DNA of 64,000 nt from Candidatus Poribacteria bacterium (lineage in GTDB: Bacteria; Poribacteria; WGA-4E; WGA-3G): assembly GCA_028818705.1 (NCBI GenBank), contig JAPPNJ010000001.1, forward strand, positions 1-64,000. The letters run 5' to 3'. This document shows positions 18,235 to 28,277 of this stretch, piece after piece (position 1 is the stretch's first letter; the number at the start of each line of letters is the position of its first letter). The notes below the pieces were generated by a model that saw only the letters and a list, made by a program, of their open reading frames with translations, ran no database searches and had not been told where the DNA came from. The translations under genes were made by a program, and so were the position numbers.

Positions 18235-18452
18235 TTGGAATGTATCTCCATCACCTAATAGGCAGTACTGTTGCAAGCGAATTAGCAGGAGTAGTATACG
18301 ACATGTTCACGGCATTTGTCAAGCCGGGATTGGTCTTCGTTTTAGCAGAAGCGAACCTTTTCCAGACTTGTCTGTCTAATTTTGCAAGAAAATTCTATAA
18401 CGCATATCGTTTTTAACAAACACGTTTTTTCAAAAAAAAGAGAAGTACCATT

Positions 18453-19055
18453 ATGAAAATAGACACGAATCATGATTCAGGAAGTTTTGCCAACACACAT
18501 ATAAAAACACTCTTTGTTGCACAAGATGCTAAACCGAGAAAAATAAAAGAAATTAACCTCGCGCGACTCACTTCATTCCAACGTGGGCTGCTCGTCACGG
18601 ATGGAACAGTTACACGTTTCATTGAAACGTATACACTCACACCGGTGGAAGTCGTGCTGCTACAACAAACGAAAGAGACATTACCTACTAAACACAGGTG
18701 GCTCCAACTACCCGCAGGAGAAGATGTCATCTCTCGTCAAGTGGTGCTTCAAAGCCACTCGCAACACACATCAGCTCCGATAATTCATACCTACGCAACT
18801 TCACTCATTGTGCCGCAACGCCTTCCTAAATCTCTTTTGGATGTATTAGATTCCGACAAACATGGATTGGGTGGACTTTTGCAGCGCAGTGGTTTAGAGA
18901 CGCGACGTGAGCTGCTCTGGTGCGGTATCGAAATTTTAGATAATCTACCCCCTGCTGCTTCGCACCTTGAAGGCAAAGCATTTATCAGCCGCGCCTACCG
19001 AGTCTTCTCGAATCAAGAACCGCTCATGCTGATTAATGAGAAATTCCCTCTCTAA
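18453..19055 (+). CDS. Chorismate pyruvate-lyase-like protein (UbiC/DUF98 fold)
   Basis: This 200-residue cytosolic protein follows the pattern of the chorismate lyase/DUF98 family: LTSFQRGLLVTDGTVTRFIE, central SRQVVLQ (the Arg that binds product in UbiC), LGGLLQRSGLETRRELLW and the terminal RAYRVFSNQEPLMLINEKFP. Family members make 4-hydroxybenzoate from chorismate or act on related enolpyruvyl compounds. No quinone genes are adjacent, so the pathway is open. Confidence 0.72.
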   Translation: MKIDTNHDSGSFANTHIKTLFVAQDAKPRKIKEINLARLTSFQRGLLVTDGTVTRFIETYTLTPVEVVLLQQTKETLPTKHRWLQLPAGEDVISRQVVLQSHSQHTSAPIIHTYATSLIVPQRLPKSLLDVLDSDKHGLGGLLQRSGLETRRELLWCGIEILDNLPPAASHLEGKAFISRAYRVFSNQEPLMLINEKFPL

Positions 19056-19143
19056 TTTATAGAACTATTTCCAGAGTTGGGTCGTACTCTCCGTCAACCC
19101 AACTCCATTTGTTATTACAAGAAAAAATCGAAAGGAAACTATC

Positions 19144-20370
19144 TTGATAAAATTTGGATTTCTGAAGTTTCTATTCACATTTACTGTACTATTTACACTG
19201 AGCATCGTGGCGCTCACACTTAACATTTTTGATAGCCCAACCGTTCAAGCAGAAAAGACAGAAGGGATCGCCGAAATCTCCACAAAACCCTCAATTGTCG
19301 CTTTGGCAAGTGTGATGAAAAGTTTTCGCGCATCGCTGAGCAGTGAACTTCTTGACGCAGCTTCCTTCCCACTCGGACATAAAGAGTCCTACTGTTGGAG
19401 CAATTTCCCGCCAGGCACGCGTGGAGACCGAGGCGGTATCCGCTTTGAGGGGTTGTCCACTGAACAATTAACACTTTTCTATAAAGTCTTGGACGCATTC
19501 CTAAGCGACGACGGTTACACCAAAGTCTCTCTCATCACAAAAGACGTCGAAACACATCTCAGTAAAATCAGACCCGGTTTTTGGGACCCAAATCATTATC
19601 ACATCGCATTATTTGGAAATCCAGACCTAGAAGGTTCATGGGGTTTCCAGTTGGATGGACATCATTTGGCACTCAACTTTTTGGTGCATGGCGATGAGGT
19701 CTCCATCGTTCCCGCCTTCATCGGAAGCGAACCGGCAACGATCAATGGCATTAAAGTACTTCAAGACGAAAGAGGGAACGCTTTTGCCTTACTCAACAGC
19801 CTCGACATGAACCAGAGAAAACAGGCAATTCAAACAGGGCGTCGTAGACTCCAAGTAGGTCCTGGTAGGTCAGAAGATCCTTACTTGAATTACGATTATT
19901 CTGACTTTGTCGGGGTCGGTTTGAAGGCATCAGAGATGAATGACAGCCAGAAAGAGAATCTCCGGAATCTGATTAAGACGTATGTCTACAATCTTGAAAC
20001 TGAGTTCGCGGATATATGGATGGCTGATATTGATGCTGGCATAGATGACACCTATTTCGTTTGGATTGGTGGGACAACTACAGATGATCCAATCTATTAC
20101 CGAGTTTTCAATCCCGCTGTTTGGATCGAATTTAACAACGAAGGTGATGCTGGTGGAAGCGGACGTGGGCGCGGATCTCGAGGTGGCAATTTGGAACATA
20201 TTCATACTATTACCCGCTCCCCTAATGGGAAAGACTACGGAATTTTTGCCTTGAATCACGGTCCTAAAACGCTCTTGGAACACTACGCGCTTGAAGACCA
20301 TCACAAAATGAGCGACAAGTTATTCGATTATCACTTAGTGGGTTTGCACGATTCAAAAAAATGGAACTGA
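19144..20370 (+). CDS. DUF3500-family exported protein
   Basis: This 408-residue protein has a signal anchor at the N terminus (TTG start, AAGGAAA upstream). The conserved pattern of DUF3500 is visible: CWSNFPPGTRGDRGGIRFEGL near 85, a long middle with GSWGFQLDGHHLALNF near 165 and ALLNSLDMNQRKQAI near 220, and a late HIHTITRSPNGKDYG followed by DYG...LEHY near 390. A Gly/Arg-rich insert (GGSGRGRGSRGGN) precedes the last part. The molecular function of the family is not known. It is followed at 60 bp by the DUF5916 gene on the same strand. Confidence 0.75.
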   Translation: MIKFGFLKFLFTFTVLFTLSIVALTLNIFDSPTVQAEKTEGIAEISTKPSIVALASVMKSFRASLSSELLDAASFPLGHKESYCWSNFPPGTRGDRGGIRFEGLSTEQLTLFYKVLDAFLSDDGYTKVSLITKDVETHLSKIRPGFWDPNHYHIALFGNPDLEGSWGFQLDGHHLALNFLVHGDEVSIVPAFIGSEPATINGIKVLQDERGNAFALLNSLDMNQRKQAIQTGRRRLQVGPGRSEDPYLNYDYSDFVGVGLKASEMNDSQKENLRNLIKTYVYNLETEFADIWMADIDAGIDDTYFVWIGGTTTDDPIYYRVFNPAVWIEFNNEGDAGGSGRGRGSRGGNLEHIHTITRSPNGKDYGIFALNHGPKTLLEHYALEDHHKMSDKLFDYHLVGLHDSKKWN

Positions 20371-20431
20371 TGGTGGAGTCTACACCCCACCTTCTATACA
20401 GAAGCTACGAATAAGGAGGCACTAACTCGTA

Positions 20432-22675
20432 ATGACACATATCACTACTAATTTTCAACCTCAACAATGTATGGGAAACGTTAGTTTTTTTCTCCTACTG
20501 TGGATGTGTGTACTATTCATTCCTATTGACGCCGACGCACAGACTGAACGGGAGTTACCGCGTATGTCAGCGACCCGGACTTCTGAGGAAATCAAAGTTG
20601 ATGGGGTGCTTGACGAACCTGTATGGCAAAGCGTAGAACCGATCCGTCAGTTATACCAGATTCAACCAGATCAAGGCGAACCGGCGACAGAAGCATCCGA
20701 AGTACGTATCCTTTACGATGACAAAAAGTTGTACTTCGGTTTCATTTTTTTCGATGAGATGGACGAGATTGTCGCTAACGATATGCGGCGAGACTCTCCG
20801 GGACTGCGTTCCAACGATTACGGCTTTTTGCTGTTAGACACATACAACGACCGACGGAATGCCGTTTTTTTTCGATTTACCCCCGTGGGAGGGGTGGAAG
20901 ACACGGCGGTATCTAATAGTGGTGCAAGTCTCAACCAAAGCTGGGATATTGTTTTTGAGTGCCGCTGTAGAATTAATGAAGACAATTGGACAGCAGAGAT
21001 CGCTATCCCTTTCAGCCAACTCCGTTTTGAAAAAAGTGATGTGATGAACTGGGGTATAAATTTCGGGCGTGAAATCGCACGGAAGCAGGAACTCGATGCA
21101 TGGAACGAAGCACCGAAAACTTATGGGGGATTGGCAAAGTACCGCCCGGCGTATTTCGGGACACTTGAAGGTATAGAAGGCATTTCCCCGTCAAGGCATC
21201 TGGAATTGTTACCTTATGTGTTACCCGGGGCGAGTCATGAATCGTCAACAGAAAGTGTGTTCGATGCGGGCTTGGATTTCAAATACGGTGTAACCCCGAA
21301 CCTAACAGCCGATCTGACCTTTAACACCGATTTTGCCCAAGTAGAAGCAGATCAAGAACAGGTGAATCTGACGCGTTTCAGCCTCTTTTTCCCTGAGCAG
21401 CGCCCGTTTTTCTTAGAAGGTGCGAGTATCTTCGATGTTGGGATTCCACGTCCGAGTTTCCGTAGACCCCCACCTTTACTGCTTTTTTATAGCCGCCGCA
21501 TCGGGCTTGCAAAAGGACGGGCGATTCCTATTCTTACTGGTGGCAAAATGACTGGAAAAATCGGACCCCATGGTATTGGAATTCTGAACGTGTTAACGAA
21601 CAAGTTTACGGATGACGAATTTCAGATAGGTGAACCCCCAGTTGATGAGCCTCGCACGAATTATTCAGTGATGCGGGTGAATCGAGACATCTTAGAGGGG
21701 TCAACTATCGGGGGCATCTTTATTAATAAGCAAGACGCTGATGCCTATAACCGGACAGCTGGACTCGACTTCTCCTATCGTCCAACGCGAGAGATTAATG
21801 TCCAAGGGTTATGGTCGCGTACTTTTGAAGCAGACATCACAGGAAATAGCAATGCTTTCTATATTGGTGGCGATTGGCGGACGAATCTGTTCCGACTCAA
21901 CGGTTCATACACAGATATCGGTGAAGACTTTAATCCTGAAGTTGGCTTTGTTCAACGCTTGAATCCAAGTAGTCCGATCCATTTTCGCCGCATTCGAGGG
22001 GATGCCAGCTACACTCCGTGGCCCGATAGATTTGGCATTCGCGAGATCCAGATTGGCCCAGAAATCGATCTTATTCTAACACATGAGAACGAGGTAGCAA
22101 CCCAAGAAATCACCTTTGACACACAATTTGATTTTGATACAGGTGATGACATTGGATTCCAAATCAAGAATTCGACAGAAAACCTTGAGCGCGATCTTCG
22201 GATTCAGGAGGGCAGCATCCCTGCCGACGATTATAGTTTTACTTATTTTCAGGTGTCGGGTCGGACGAGCAGCAGTCGGATGATTGCTGCACGAGTGCAG
22301 GTGGAATTCGGCGAGTTTTACAGCGGCACGAGACGCGGTTTTTTAATTAATGCGACCGCCAGACCGACTGCCCGGCTGAGCATAGAGCCGTTTATCGAAT
22401 TTAACCGGATTACGTTGCCCACTGAAGAATTTGATGCCAACGCTTTCGGTGGACGCGTCGGATATTCCTTTTCCACAACGCTTTTCGCAAAGTTGTTTAC
22501 GCAATGGAGTACCGATAGAGATGTATTCTCCACCAACTTTCTGGTCAACTATATCTACCGTCCCGGCAGCGATCTGTACTTGGTCTTCGACCAGAGTTAC
22601 GACACCCGTGATGGAGGTTTTGAACTTCTCAACTGGACTGTCGTCGGAAAATTGACGTACTGGCTGAATCGGTAA
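20432..22675 (+). CDS. CBM9-like / DUF5916 outer-membrane protein
   Basis: After a signal peptide (cut near ADAQT) comes a carbohydrate-binding family 9-like domain: IKVDGVLDEPVWQSVEP...SEVRILYDDKKLYFGFIF (about 45-200). A long beta-rich C-terminal part follows (NLTADLTFNTDFAQVEADQEQVNLTRFSLFFPEQRPFFLEG and on), which is the DUF5916 signature and looks like an outer-membrane barrel ending in LTYWLNR. Such proteins are thought to handle carbohydrates at the cell surface, but this is not proven. AAGGAGG precedes the ATG. Confidence 0.83.
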   Translation: MTHITTNFQPQQCMGNVSFFLLLWMCVLFIPIDADAQTERELPRMSATRTSEEIKVDGVLDEPVWQSVEPIRQLYQIQPDQGEPATEASEVRILYDDKKLYFGFIFFDEMDEIVANDMRRDSPGLRSNDYGFLLLDTYNDRRNAVFFRFTPVGGVEDTAVSNSGASLNQSWDIVFECRCRINEDNWTAEIAIPFSQLRFEKSDVMNWGINFGREIARKQELDAWNEAPKTYGGLAKYRPAYFGTLEGIEGISPSRHLELLPYVLPGASHESSTESVFDAGLDFKYGVTPNLTADLTFNTDFAQVEADQEQVNLTRFSLFFPEQRPFFLEGASIFDVGIPRPSFRRPPPLLLFYSRRIGLAKGRAIPILTGGKMTGKIGPHGIGILNVLTNKFTDDEFQIGEPPVDEPRTNYSVMRVNRDILEGSTIGGIFINKQDADAYNRTAGLDFSYRPTREINVQGLWSRTFEADITGNSNAFYIGGDWRTNLFRLNGSYTDIGEDFNPEVGFVQRLNPSSPIHFRRIRGDASYTPWPDRFGIREIQIGPEIDLILTHENEVATQEITFDTQFDFDTGDDIGFQIKNSTENLERDLRIQEGSIPADDYSFTYFQVSGRTSSSRMIAARVQVEFGEFYSGTRRGFLINATARPTARLSIEPFIEFNRITLPTEEFDANAFGGRVGYSFSTTLFAKLFTQWSTDRDVFSTNFLVNYIYRPGSDLYLVFDQSYDTRDGGFELLNWTVVGKLTYWLNR

Positions 22676-22708
22676 GCAGTAAACGTTAGATAAAAAAAGA
22701 AGAGGTCC

Positions 22709-22729
22709 GGTGCGTTTAGAGATCGCACC
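22709..22729. terminator. Hairpin between convergent genes
   Basis: GGTGCG and CGCACC form a 6-bp stem between the stops of the DUF5916 gene and the dikinase-like gene. It is weak and lacks a T tract. Confidence 0.4.
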
Positions 22730-22752
22730 TATATCGGTTGGAGACAACAAAC

Positions 22753-24903
22753 TCATCGCACCCACGGTCTCGCTTGCTTAATCGAGAGTTTGCCCTCGTT
22801 TGTAATCTTGAACTCAATCTCCATAGCAAAATCTGCCATTTGTCCAGCGGGACCGTATAGCTGACCGAATTTATTGTGTATTACTATGAGATAACGATTC
22901 AGTTCACGCAGATAGGCACCCGTTAAGATTCGTTTGTCTTCTTCTGTGCGATTGGAAATCTTCACAACCCTGTAGTTAGTGCTGTCCCACCAATCCATGA
23001 GAACTTCTTCAGGAATGGATTGCCCTTCAGGATTCGTCACGAGGTTCTCGCCAACCTGCGTGTTGAGGTAATAATTTCCTACCGTTTGATAGACGACATC
23101 ATCAGTTACAGCAACCCCGTTCGCCAATTCATCTGCAAAATTGGGATGGACAAGCACCCCCATAGCCGTAGCGAAATGGTCAATGCGATAGAATTCGCGT
23201 GCTTCAAATGCCCGGAAATTCCAAAGGCTTGCGAACACTTGTTTAATCGACTTGGATAGGTGTCCTTCGTCTGGATGGTGTGTGTAGGAATCGTATAAGC
23301 CTGCCCCGCTGAAGCCGGGTAAATCCTCGTTGTTTGTGCTGGAACGGCATCGGAGGGACATCCCCTCTGGAAATGCCCGGTGTAATTCCGAAAGTGCGTC
23401 CATCATCCATGTCGGCATTTCCGCCCTCTCAATGCGCTCTCTAAACCCTTTAAGCCCAGCCTCTCTCGTGTCGTAATTATCCTGAAATTCGGAATCTTTG
23501 AGCAGTGCTTCTGCCTCCGCATAAAAACTGTTGTGTTTCATGAACGCATCGTAAAAGTACAATGGCACACCAAAACCGTTCGGTACTGTACCTTCAGGAA
23601 ATCCTAAAGTCCGAAGCGTAGCGAGATTAGCCGTTTTCACGCCGAAGCGCGACGCGTCTGCAAAACCGATGCTTTCAAGTGTTAGAACCTTCGTAATAGA
23701 GAAATCACGCGTCGGTTTCTGTGTCTTCAACGGACGCAAATCGGCAAAGTGCGTCTCTACTTCCTTAAATGTCGCTTCCCTAATCTCAAAACCATCGGCG
23801 TTCACTTCATAGTAGACATATCTACCGATGAGCGGTTTGATTTCCTTGTTTTCCCACGCCTTGGCAATGAAGGCGTTAGGGACTTTGTCCTGAATCGCAC
23901 GAAGGTTAACGTGTGAAAGCGGTGTTTGTCGAACGCCGGTGATAACCCCAGCGACTCGCGACATTTCGTTCGGTAGAGTTCTGCAAATGACAATGTCCCG
24001 CGGTGAAGGACGTTCGTCTGCCTTTAATATAAGCAACCGTCCGAATGACACTGCCTGATTCAGTGGAAGGTAGCCGATATTCGCATAGAGATCGTCCTCG
24101 AAATAGACGGGGAATTCCGCTGCGTTATATAGCATCTTCTCGCGATTATAGATACCCATCGCTCCCCACAACGGACAATAACCGAGTCGATTTTTCAGTA
24201 TCGGCATCTTCGCCACAAGTAGATCGTGAGCAAGCTTAATTTCTTCAAACGGGAATGCATCGTTTGGGTTAAACTCAAAGGTATAAACACCGGGTTCGCC
24301 ATTTGGAGCCGTGGAAAGTGGACGATAACTAAGCACACCACGCATCTGTCCTTGTCCTCGTCCCAAGCCAGCGGCATTCATGAAACTACCATGAGAGCGG
24401 TGGGTCTCCGTATTCATGAAATAGAGTTGTGGATTTTGTGTATGCGTCCTCTCAATCTGAAATTTTACAAATTCAATTCCAGTAAGTTGTGTGTCAATAC
24501 GTACGTCCATCCCTTGATACGATAGTTTTTCAAAGGTCTCTCGGTCAGGAACTGTGGCTGTGCCATCCTTGAATTCAACCTGCTCCGGATCCAAGCGCGG
24601 CCCTGAAGGTTCCCTGGAACCACGCCGTCCACCGAACCCACCCCTTCGACGGGATCTATCCCGCTGTCCACTTAGCATCTCACGTATCTGTTGCGCACTG
24701 AACTTGTTACCTCTGGCGACTTCGAGTCTCATTACCCGAAACATGAGTTGCTCTTCAACATCACTGAGTTCACCGTTCTGGTCAAGATCGAATCGTATTT
24801 CTTCTTTTGAAAGCTTATCTTGGGTCCAAGTGTTCAGGACGATTGCCAATGAAAATACCACTGCACACAAGAAAAGGGTTATGATAACATGTTTCCGTTT
24901 CAT
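22753..24903 (-). CDS. Exported PEP/pyruvate-dikinase-like protein
   Basis: The 716-residue protein starts with a signal peptide or anchor (KRKHVIITLFLCAVVFSLAI) and an EF-hand-like loop (DLDQNGELSDVEE, about 40-52). Around residue 300-350 is a segment like the phosphohistidine swivel domain (GVITGVRQTPLSHVNLRA; His about 331). The C-terminal half matches the PPDK/PEP-synthase ATP-grasp domain (VKTANLATLRTLGFPEG, SLRCRSSTNNEDLPGFSGAG, ASLWNFRAFEAREFYRID). The order swivel then ATP-grasp is the reverse of PEP synthase, and the PEP-binding barrel is missing. An export signal on an ATP-using domain is odd; the substrate is unknown. Confidence 0.75.
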   Translation of the reverse strand: MKRKHVIITLFLCAVVFSLAIVLNTWTQDKLSKEEIRFDLDQNGELSDVEEQLMFRVMRLEVARGNKFSAQQIREMLSGQRDRSRRRGGFGGRRGSREPSGPRLDPEQVEFKDGTATVPDRETFEKLSYQGMDVRIDTQLTGIEFVKFQIERTHTQNPQLYFMNTETHRSHGSFMNAAGLGRGQGQMRGVLSYRPLSTAPNGEPGVYTFEFNPNDAFPFEEIKLAHDLLVAKMPILKNRLGYCPLWGAMGIYNREKMLYNAAEFPVYFEDDLYANIGYLPLNQAVSFGRLLILKADERPSPRDIVICRTLPNEMSRVAGVITGVRQTPLSHVNLRAIQDKVPNAFIAKAWENKEIKPLIGRYVYYEVNADGFEIREATFKEVETHFADLRPLKTQKPTRDFSITKVLTLESIGFADASRFGVKTANLATLRTLGFPEGTVPNGFGVPLYFYDAFMKHNSFYAEAEALLKDSEFQDNYDTREAGLKGFRERIERAEMPTWMMDALSELHRAFPEGMSLRCRSSTNNEDLPGFSGAGLYDSYTHHPDEGHLSKSIKQVFASLWNFRAFEAREFYRIDHFATAMGVLVHPNFADELANGVAVTDDVVYQTVGNYYLNTQVGENLVTNPEGQSIPEEVLMDWWDSTNYRVVKISNRTEEDKRILTGAYLRELNRYLIVIHNKFGQLYGPAGQMADFAMEIEFKITNEGKLSIKQARPWVR

Positions 24904-25129
24904 CTGTTTCCTCTCTAAGCATTGGGAATTTCTATGCGATGCACACGTTCTTTACTAACATTAGGCAAATAAAGACTGAATTTGTTCAGAAAAACACCTA
25001 TCTTTCGCGATGCCAGATGAGGCTTCATTTGCTATCAGGAGATAAATTTGAGGTATCGCTCAACCTCAACGATTCTCACTGCGAAGCAAGACGCGCACGG
25101 ATAATAACGAAGTTGATACCCTTAACAAG
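24904..25129. repeat. Intergenic region with hairpin and shared repeat segment
   Basis: TTGAGGT/ACCTCAA (25048-25069) forms a 7-bp stem beyond the LamG gene. Just after it, about 25071-25097 resembles in reverse complement the stretch at about 33086-33113 inside the 33-kb miniature element (shared CTCACTGCGA.GCAA.ACGCGC). No gene seen. Confidence 0.45.
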
Positions 25130-25897
25130 TTAACGTTCTGTTTTCAATTTCGCCCAAGTCGTCGCCAGTTTTGCTTGAGGAGACACCGCCGCAAAACCGA
25201 GTGCCACAGATAATCCACTGTCCGCAATCGCTTTCACATCAGCTTCTGTGAGGGCAACATTGAAAAATGCGATTTCATCAATGAGACCGGTGAAAGCCTC
25301 CTGCTTGTCATCTCTGGAGCCGATATACTTTGGACCCGCTTTAAATGGGCCTGCGGCGGCATTAGATGCTTCTTCTTCACCATCCACATAGACCTTCACT
25401 TCTTTCCCGTCATACGTCCCTGCAATCTGATGCCACTTATCATCGTTCAACAAGGATTTAGACCACGTGTTATGCGGGATCGGTTGTGCACACTGTCCAG
25501 CGAAATTTAATTTGTGGTCCCTTAATGTCAAGATAACGTCGCCGCAGGGACCTACAATGATGTCAGACCATGCGGGGGCGGCAGGCGTTTTAATCAAAGC
25601 GACTATTGATACTTCATCTTCATAGTCAGAAAAGTCGCCGACAGCAACATGAGCACCACCTTCAAATTTTAAAGCCCCTTCAAACTTGCCATCAACCCAT
25701 TGGGCATCAACAATCTCTCCGTCATTGCCATTCTCGGAAGAATCTTTTGCCGCACCACCTTTACCTTCATCAAAGAACCATATTGCCAAAAGTGTGTCCG
25801 CATCGAGTTTAGCAGAACTTAGATCTGGTATCATGAAACTGATGCAGATCAGCATTCCGTATACTACAATCGCTTTTTTTAGTTGAATTGCTCTCAT
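25130..25897 (-). CDS. Secreted LamG/concanavalin-A-like lectin protein
   Basis: This 255-residue exported protein has a signal peptide followed by one laminin-G-like jelly-roll domain: IWFFDEGKGG...DSSENGNDGEI...ALKFEGGAHVAVGD, then DDKWHQIAGTYDGKEVKVYVDGEE and GLIDEIAFFNVALTEADVKAI. Those are the hallmarks of the LamG_3 family, which bind glycans. The start is set at 25897 because GGAGG lies five bases before it; an ATG at 25909 would put the ribosome-binding site inside the gene. It is followed upstream by the glycosidase-like gene on the same strand. Confidence 0.82.
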   Translation of the reverse strand: MRAIQLKKAIVVYGMLICISFMIPDLSSAKLDADTLLAIWFFDEGKGGAAKDSSENGNDGEIVDAQWVDGKFEGALKFEGGAHVAVGDFSDYEDEVSIVALIKTPAAPAWSDIIVGPCGDVILTLRDHKLNFAGQCAQPIPHNTWSKSLLNDDKWHQIAGTYDGKEVKVYVDGEEEASNAAAGPFKAGPKYIGSRDDKQEAFTGLIDEIAFFNVALTEADVKAIADSGLSVALGFAAVSPQAKLATTWAKLKTER

Positions 25898-25957
25898 TTT
25901 TACCTCCATTTGTTAACAAACGGTTCAAAATGCTCAAGGCATCTGTTTCATTTACAT

Positions 25958-28003
25958 TTAGGATTCAATAATGAAATAGGTAACGCTCTTGGGTTCCATT
26001 TTAATTGGAATTTCAACGTTGTAATTCCGGTCGATTTTGTATCGTTTGAATTCTCCTTCTTTTTCACGAATCTTGGCAATTTCAGACAATCCAGTATAAT
26101 AGATGGGTAATTTCAAAGTGATCCGCTGCACTGTATGCGTAGGATTATAGAGCATGACAAGTCCACAAGGACTGATTTGGGCATTAGCGTGGAGCACACA
26201 ATCAATGGAACGTCCATCTGGACGTCGCACGTGAATCAGGTCAGAATCCAATATTTGGCGATACTGTTTGTAGAAGTCAACCCATTTTTTAACAACAGCC
26301 TTCGTCTGTTCAGTGTCAAAAAGCCGGGGACCGCGATAGCACGCAATCACACCACTGCCGAAGTTCTGTGCAAGATGTGATTCATAGTCACCAAGATGAT
26401 CACAAAGAGGCTCGAATGTTGCGTCTGCTCCACCACCATGGTACTCGACCAACGGGACGAACATCCAGCCCATACTCGGTGTCTTTTCAAATGTGCCATC
26501 GTAGATATTCTGTCGGGCAATTAGAATTTGCCGCTCGCGGGGCAAGCTGAAATTCGTTTCACGATAGCCCATACCGCACTTGTTTGAACCGTTGAGGTAA
26601 TACCAATCTGGCGAATTGATATAGATACCGCGTTTTCGGCATTCATGGTAAAAATGAACACAGGCTTCCCACTGGCGTAACTGCGAATCTGCCAAGTTGT
26701 TATGGTGGTCGTGTGTCGTTGCAGCACAGACATCACCATGATATGGACCATCCGTCTCTATGACATCCATTCCGGTTCCATCCATGAAATTCAACACTCG
26801 CCGGAAATAACCGTCTGCCCATCTGCTCGCAAGACAAGCACTCTGTCCAAACCTACTTCCGGGTTGCCCGGTGTCCGGGTCAATACAGTTGAACTCTTCA
26901 CCCACATCCCGCGAAGCACACATTAACGTATAACCACCGATTTGAATACCTCTGCGATGTGCATAATCGGTTAATTCCTTCATTGTGGCGATGTATTTCG
27001 GGTCTTCGCTCTCAATATTGAAGCCGCTCCCAAAGGTCATAATCACCATTTCAAAACCGACTTCGGCACACTGATCGATCGCCAAACGTACGGCGTCCGG
27101 CTCTGCACTTCGAACGTGCATGAGGATAGGATTCTCCGTAACCTGTGGGGCGATCGTACGATACATTTTGCGGCGCGTGAGTCCCTTTCGCTCACGCGCA
27201 TCACTATCATGCAGAATCTCAAAGGTTCGAAAACTTTTAAAAGTCTCTCCGGGTTGAAGATGTATCCCCGGTCCGAGTGGATAGCTACTTGTCATCAACA
27301 GTGGCATCTGATAGTGATAATCGACTTGCGTCTTGTAATCCGTATCTGGTCCCCACTGTGTTGTTTCCATCCCACTGAAGGCATAATCGCTTTCGACATA
27401 TAGCCGATACTTCTCTTGCTCGTTGACAGCAAGGATTTCACAGCTTAAGGCATCCAATTGAATCGGCTTTTGACCGGCATTGCGAATAGTGACCCATTTG
27501 GACAGGACTGGAATGCCTTGGTATAGTTCATAATGCACACACACCTGGAGAGAGTCAAGGGATGGCGGCGGTGAAAACGCAACTGTCAGGGTCACGCCCT
27601 CTGGTGGATAGACTGATGGGGTCGTAGAACGCCTGCGCATCCACGGATAGCGGATTTCAGGTTCACCGATGCGATATTCACAAAACTGAAATGCGTTCTC
27701 GTCACTGGTCAAGTCCGCAATCCAATCCGAATCAAGATAGGCGTAGTCGGGCTGTCCTTTCAAGCCACCTACCTCAAATTTGTCTCCGTTAATCGTAAGT
27801 ATCGCCTCTGGTTTAATGCCACGCAGAAGACTGCTACCGGTAATTAGATTGGTATAATCGACTGTTGCGAAATTAGGCGAGATGACAAATGTTCGCTGAA
27901 TGAGTCCATTATCAAGAATAAGCTGATTTTCCGTTCCTTCTACTGAAGCGGGCTGACGAAAAGGCTGAACCAACCAATCATTTTGCTGTGATGTGTATTG
28001 CAT
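25958..28003 (-). CDS. Alpha-galactosidase-clan glycoside hydrolase-like protein
   Basis: A cytosolic-looking 681-residue protein. The N-terminal half is a beta-rich supersandwich (LILDNGLIQRTFVISPNFATVDYTNL), and a TIM-barrel half starts around residue 300 (AIDQCAEVGFEMVIMTFGSGFNIE, ADGYFRRVLNFMDGTGMDVIETDGPYHGD). The Asp in ETDGPYHGD is a candidate nucleophile by analogy with GH36/GH27 enzymes. There is no signal peptide. The exact GH family is not assigned and no enzyme activity is proven. There is no good ribosome-binding site before 28003; translation may start somewhat downstream. Confidence 0.62.
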   Translation of the reverse strand: MQYTSQQNDWLVQPFRQPASVEGTENQLILDNGLIQRTFVISPNFATVDYTNLITGSSLLRGIKPEAILTINGDKFEVGGLKGQPDYAYLDSDWIADLTSDENAFQFCEYRIGEPEIRYPWMRRRSTTPSVYPPEGVTLTVAFSPPPSLDSLQVCVHYELYQGIPVLSKWVTIRNAGQKPIQLDALSCEILAVNEQEKYRLYVESDYAFSGMETTQWGPDTDYKTQVDYHYQMPLLMTSSYPLGPGIHLQPGETFKSFRTFEILHDSDARERKGLTRRKMYRTIAPQVTENPILMHVRSAEPDAVRLAIDQCAEVGFEMVIMTFGSGFNIESEDPKYIATMKELTDYAHRRGIQIGGYTLMCASRDVGEEFNCIDPDTGQPGSRFGQSACLASRWADGYFRRVLNFMDGTGMDVIETDGPYHGDVCAATTHDHHNNLADSQLRQWEACVHFYHECRKRGIYINSPDWYYLNGSNKCGMGYRETNFSLPRERQILIARQNIYDGTFEKTPSMGWMFVPLVEYHGGGADATFEPLCDHLGDYESHLAQNFGSGVIACYRGPRLFDTEQTKAVVKKWVDFYKQYRQILDSDLIHVRRPDGRSIDCVLHANAQISPCGLVMLYNPTHTVQRITLKLPIYYTGLSEIAKIREKEGEFKRYKIDRNYNVEIPIKMEPKSVTYFIIES

Positions 28004-28277
28004 GTCAAGCCACTATTCCATTCTAAGGATTGAGAATTGTGCAGGAAACGAGCGTGAAAGCGGGTTCCGTTTGCCTATTAGGAAAATACACATTGAATCC
28101 GTTCGAAAAAATTGAACACGCTTCGTTCTTAAGTGGAGAACTGAGATTTTAAAATTGATCATCATATATTTTCATGATAAAATATCAATCGCACCCAAGA
28201 TAATGTATCCCACAGAACAGAAATTTTACCATAAAGTCAGATTTTAAACCATAATAGGAGTAACCAACATAGGGACA

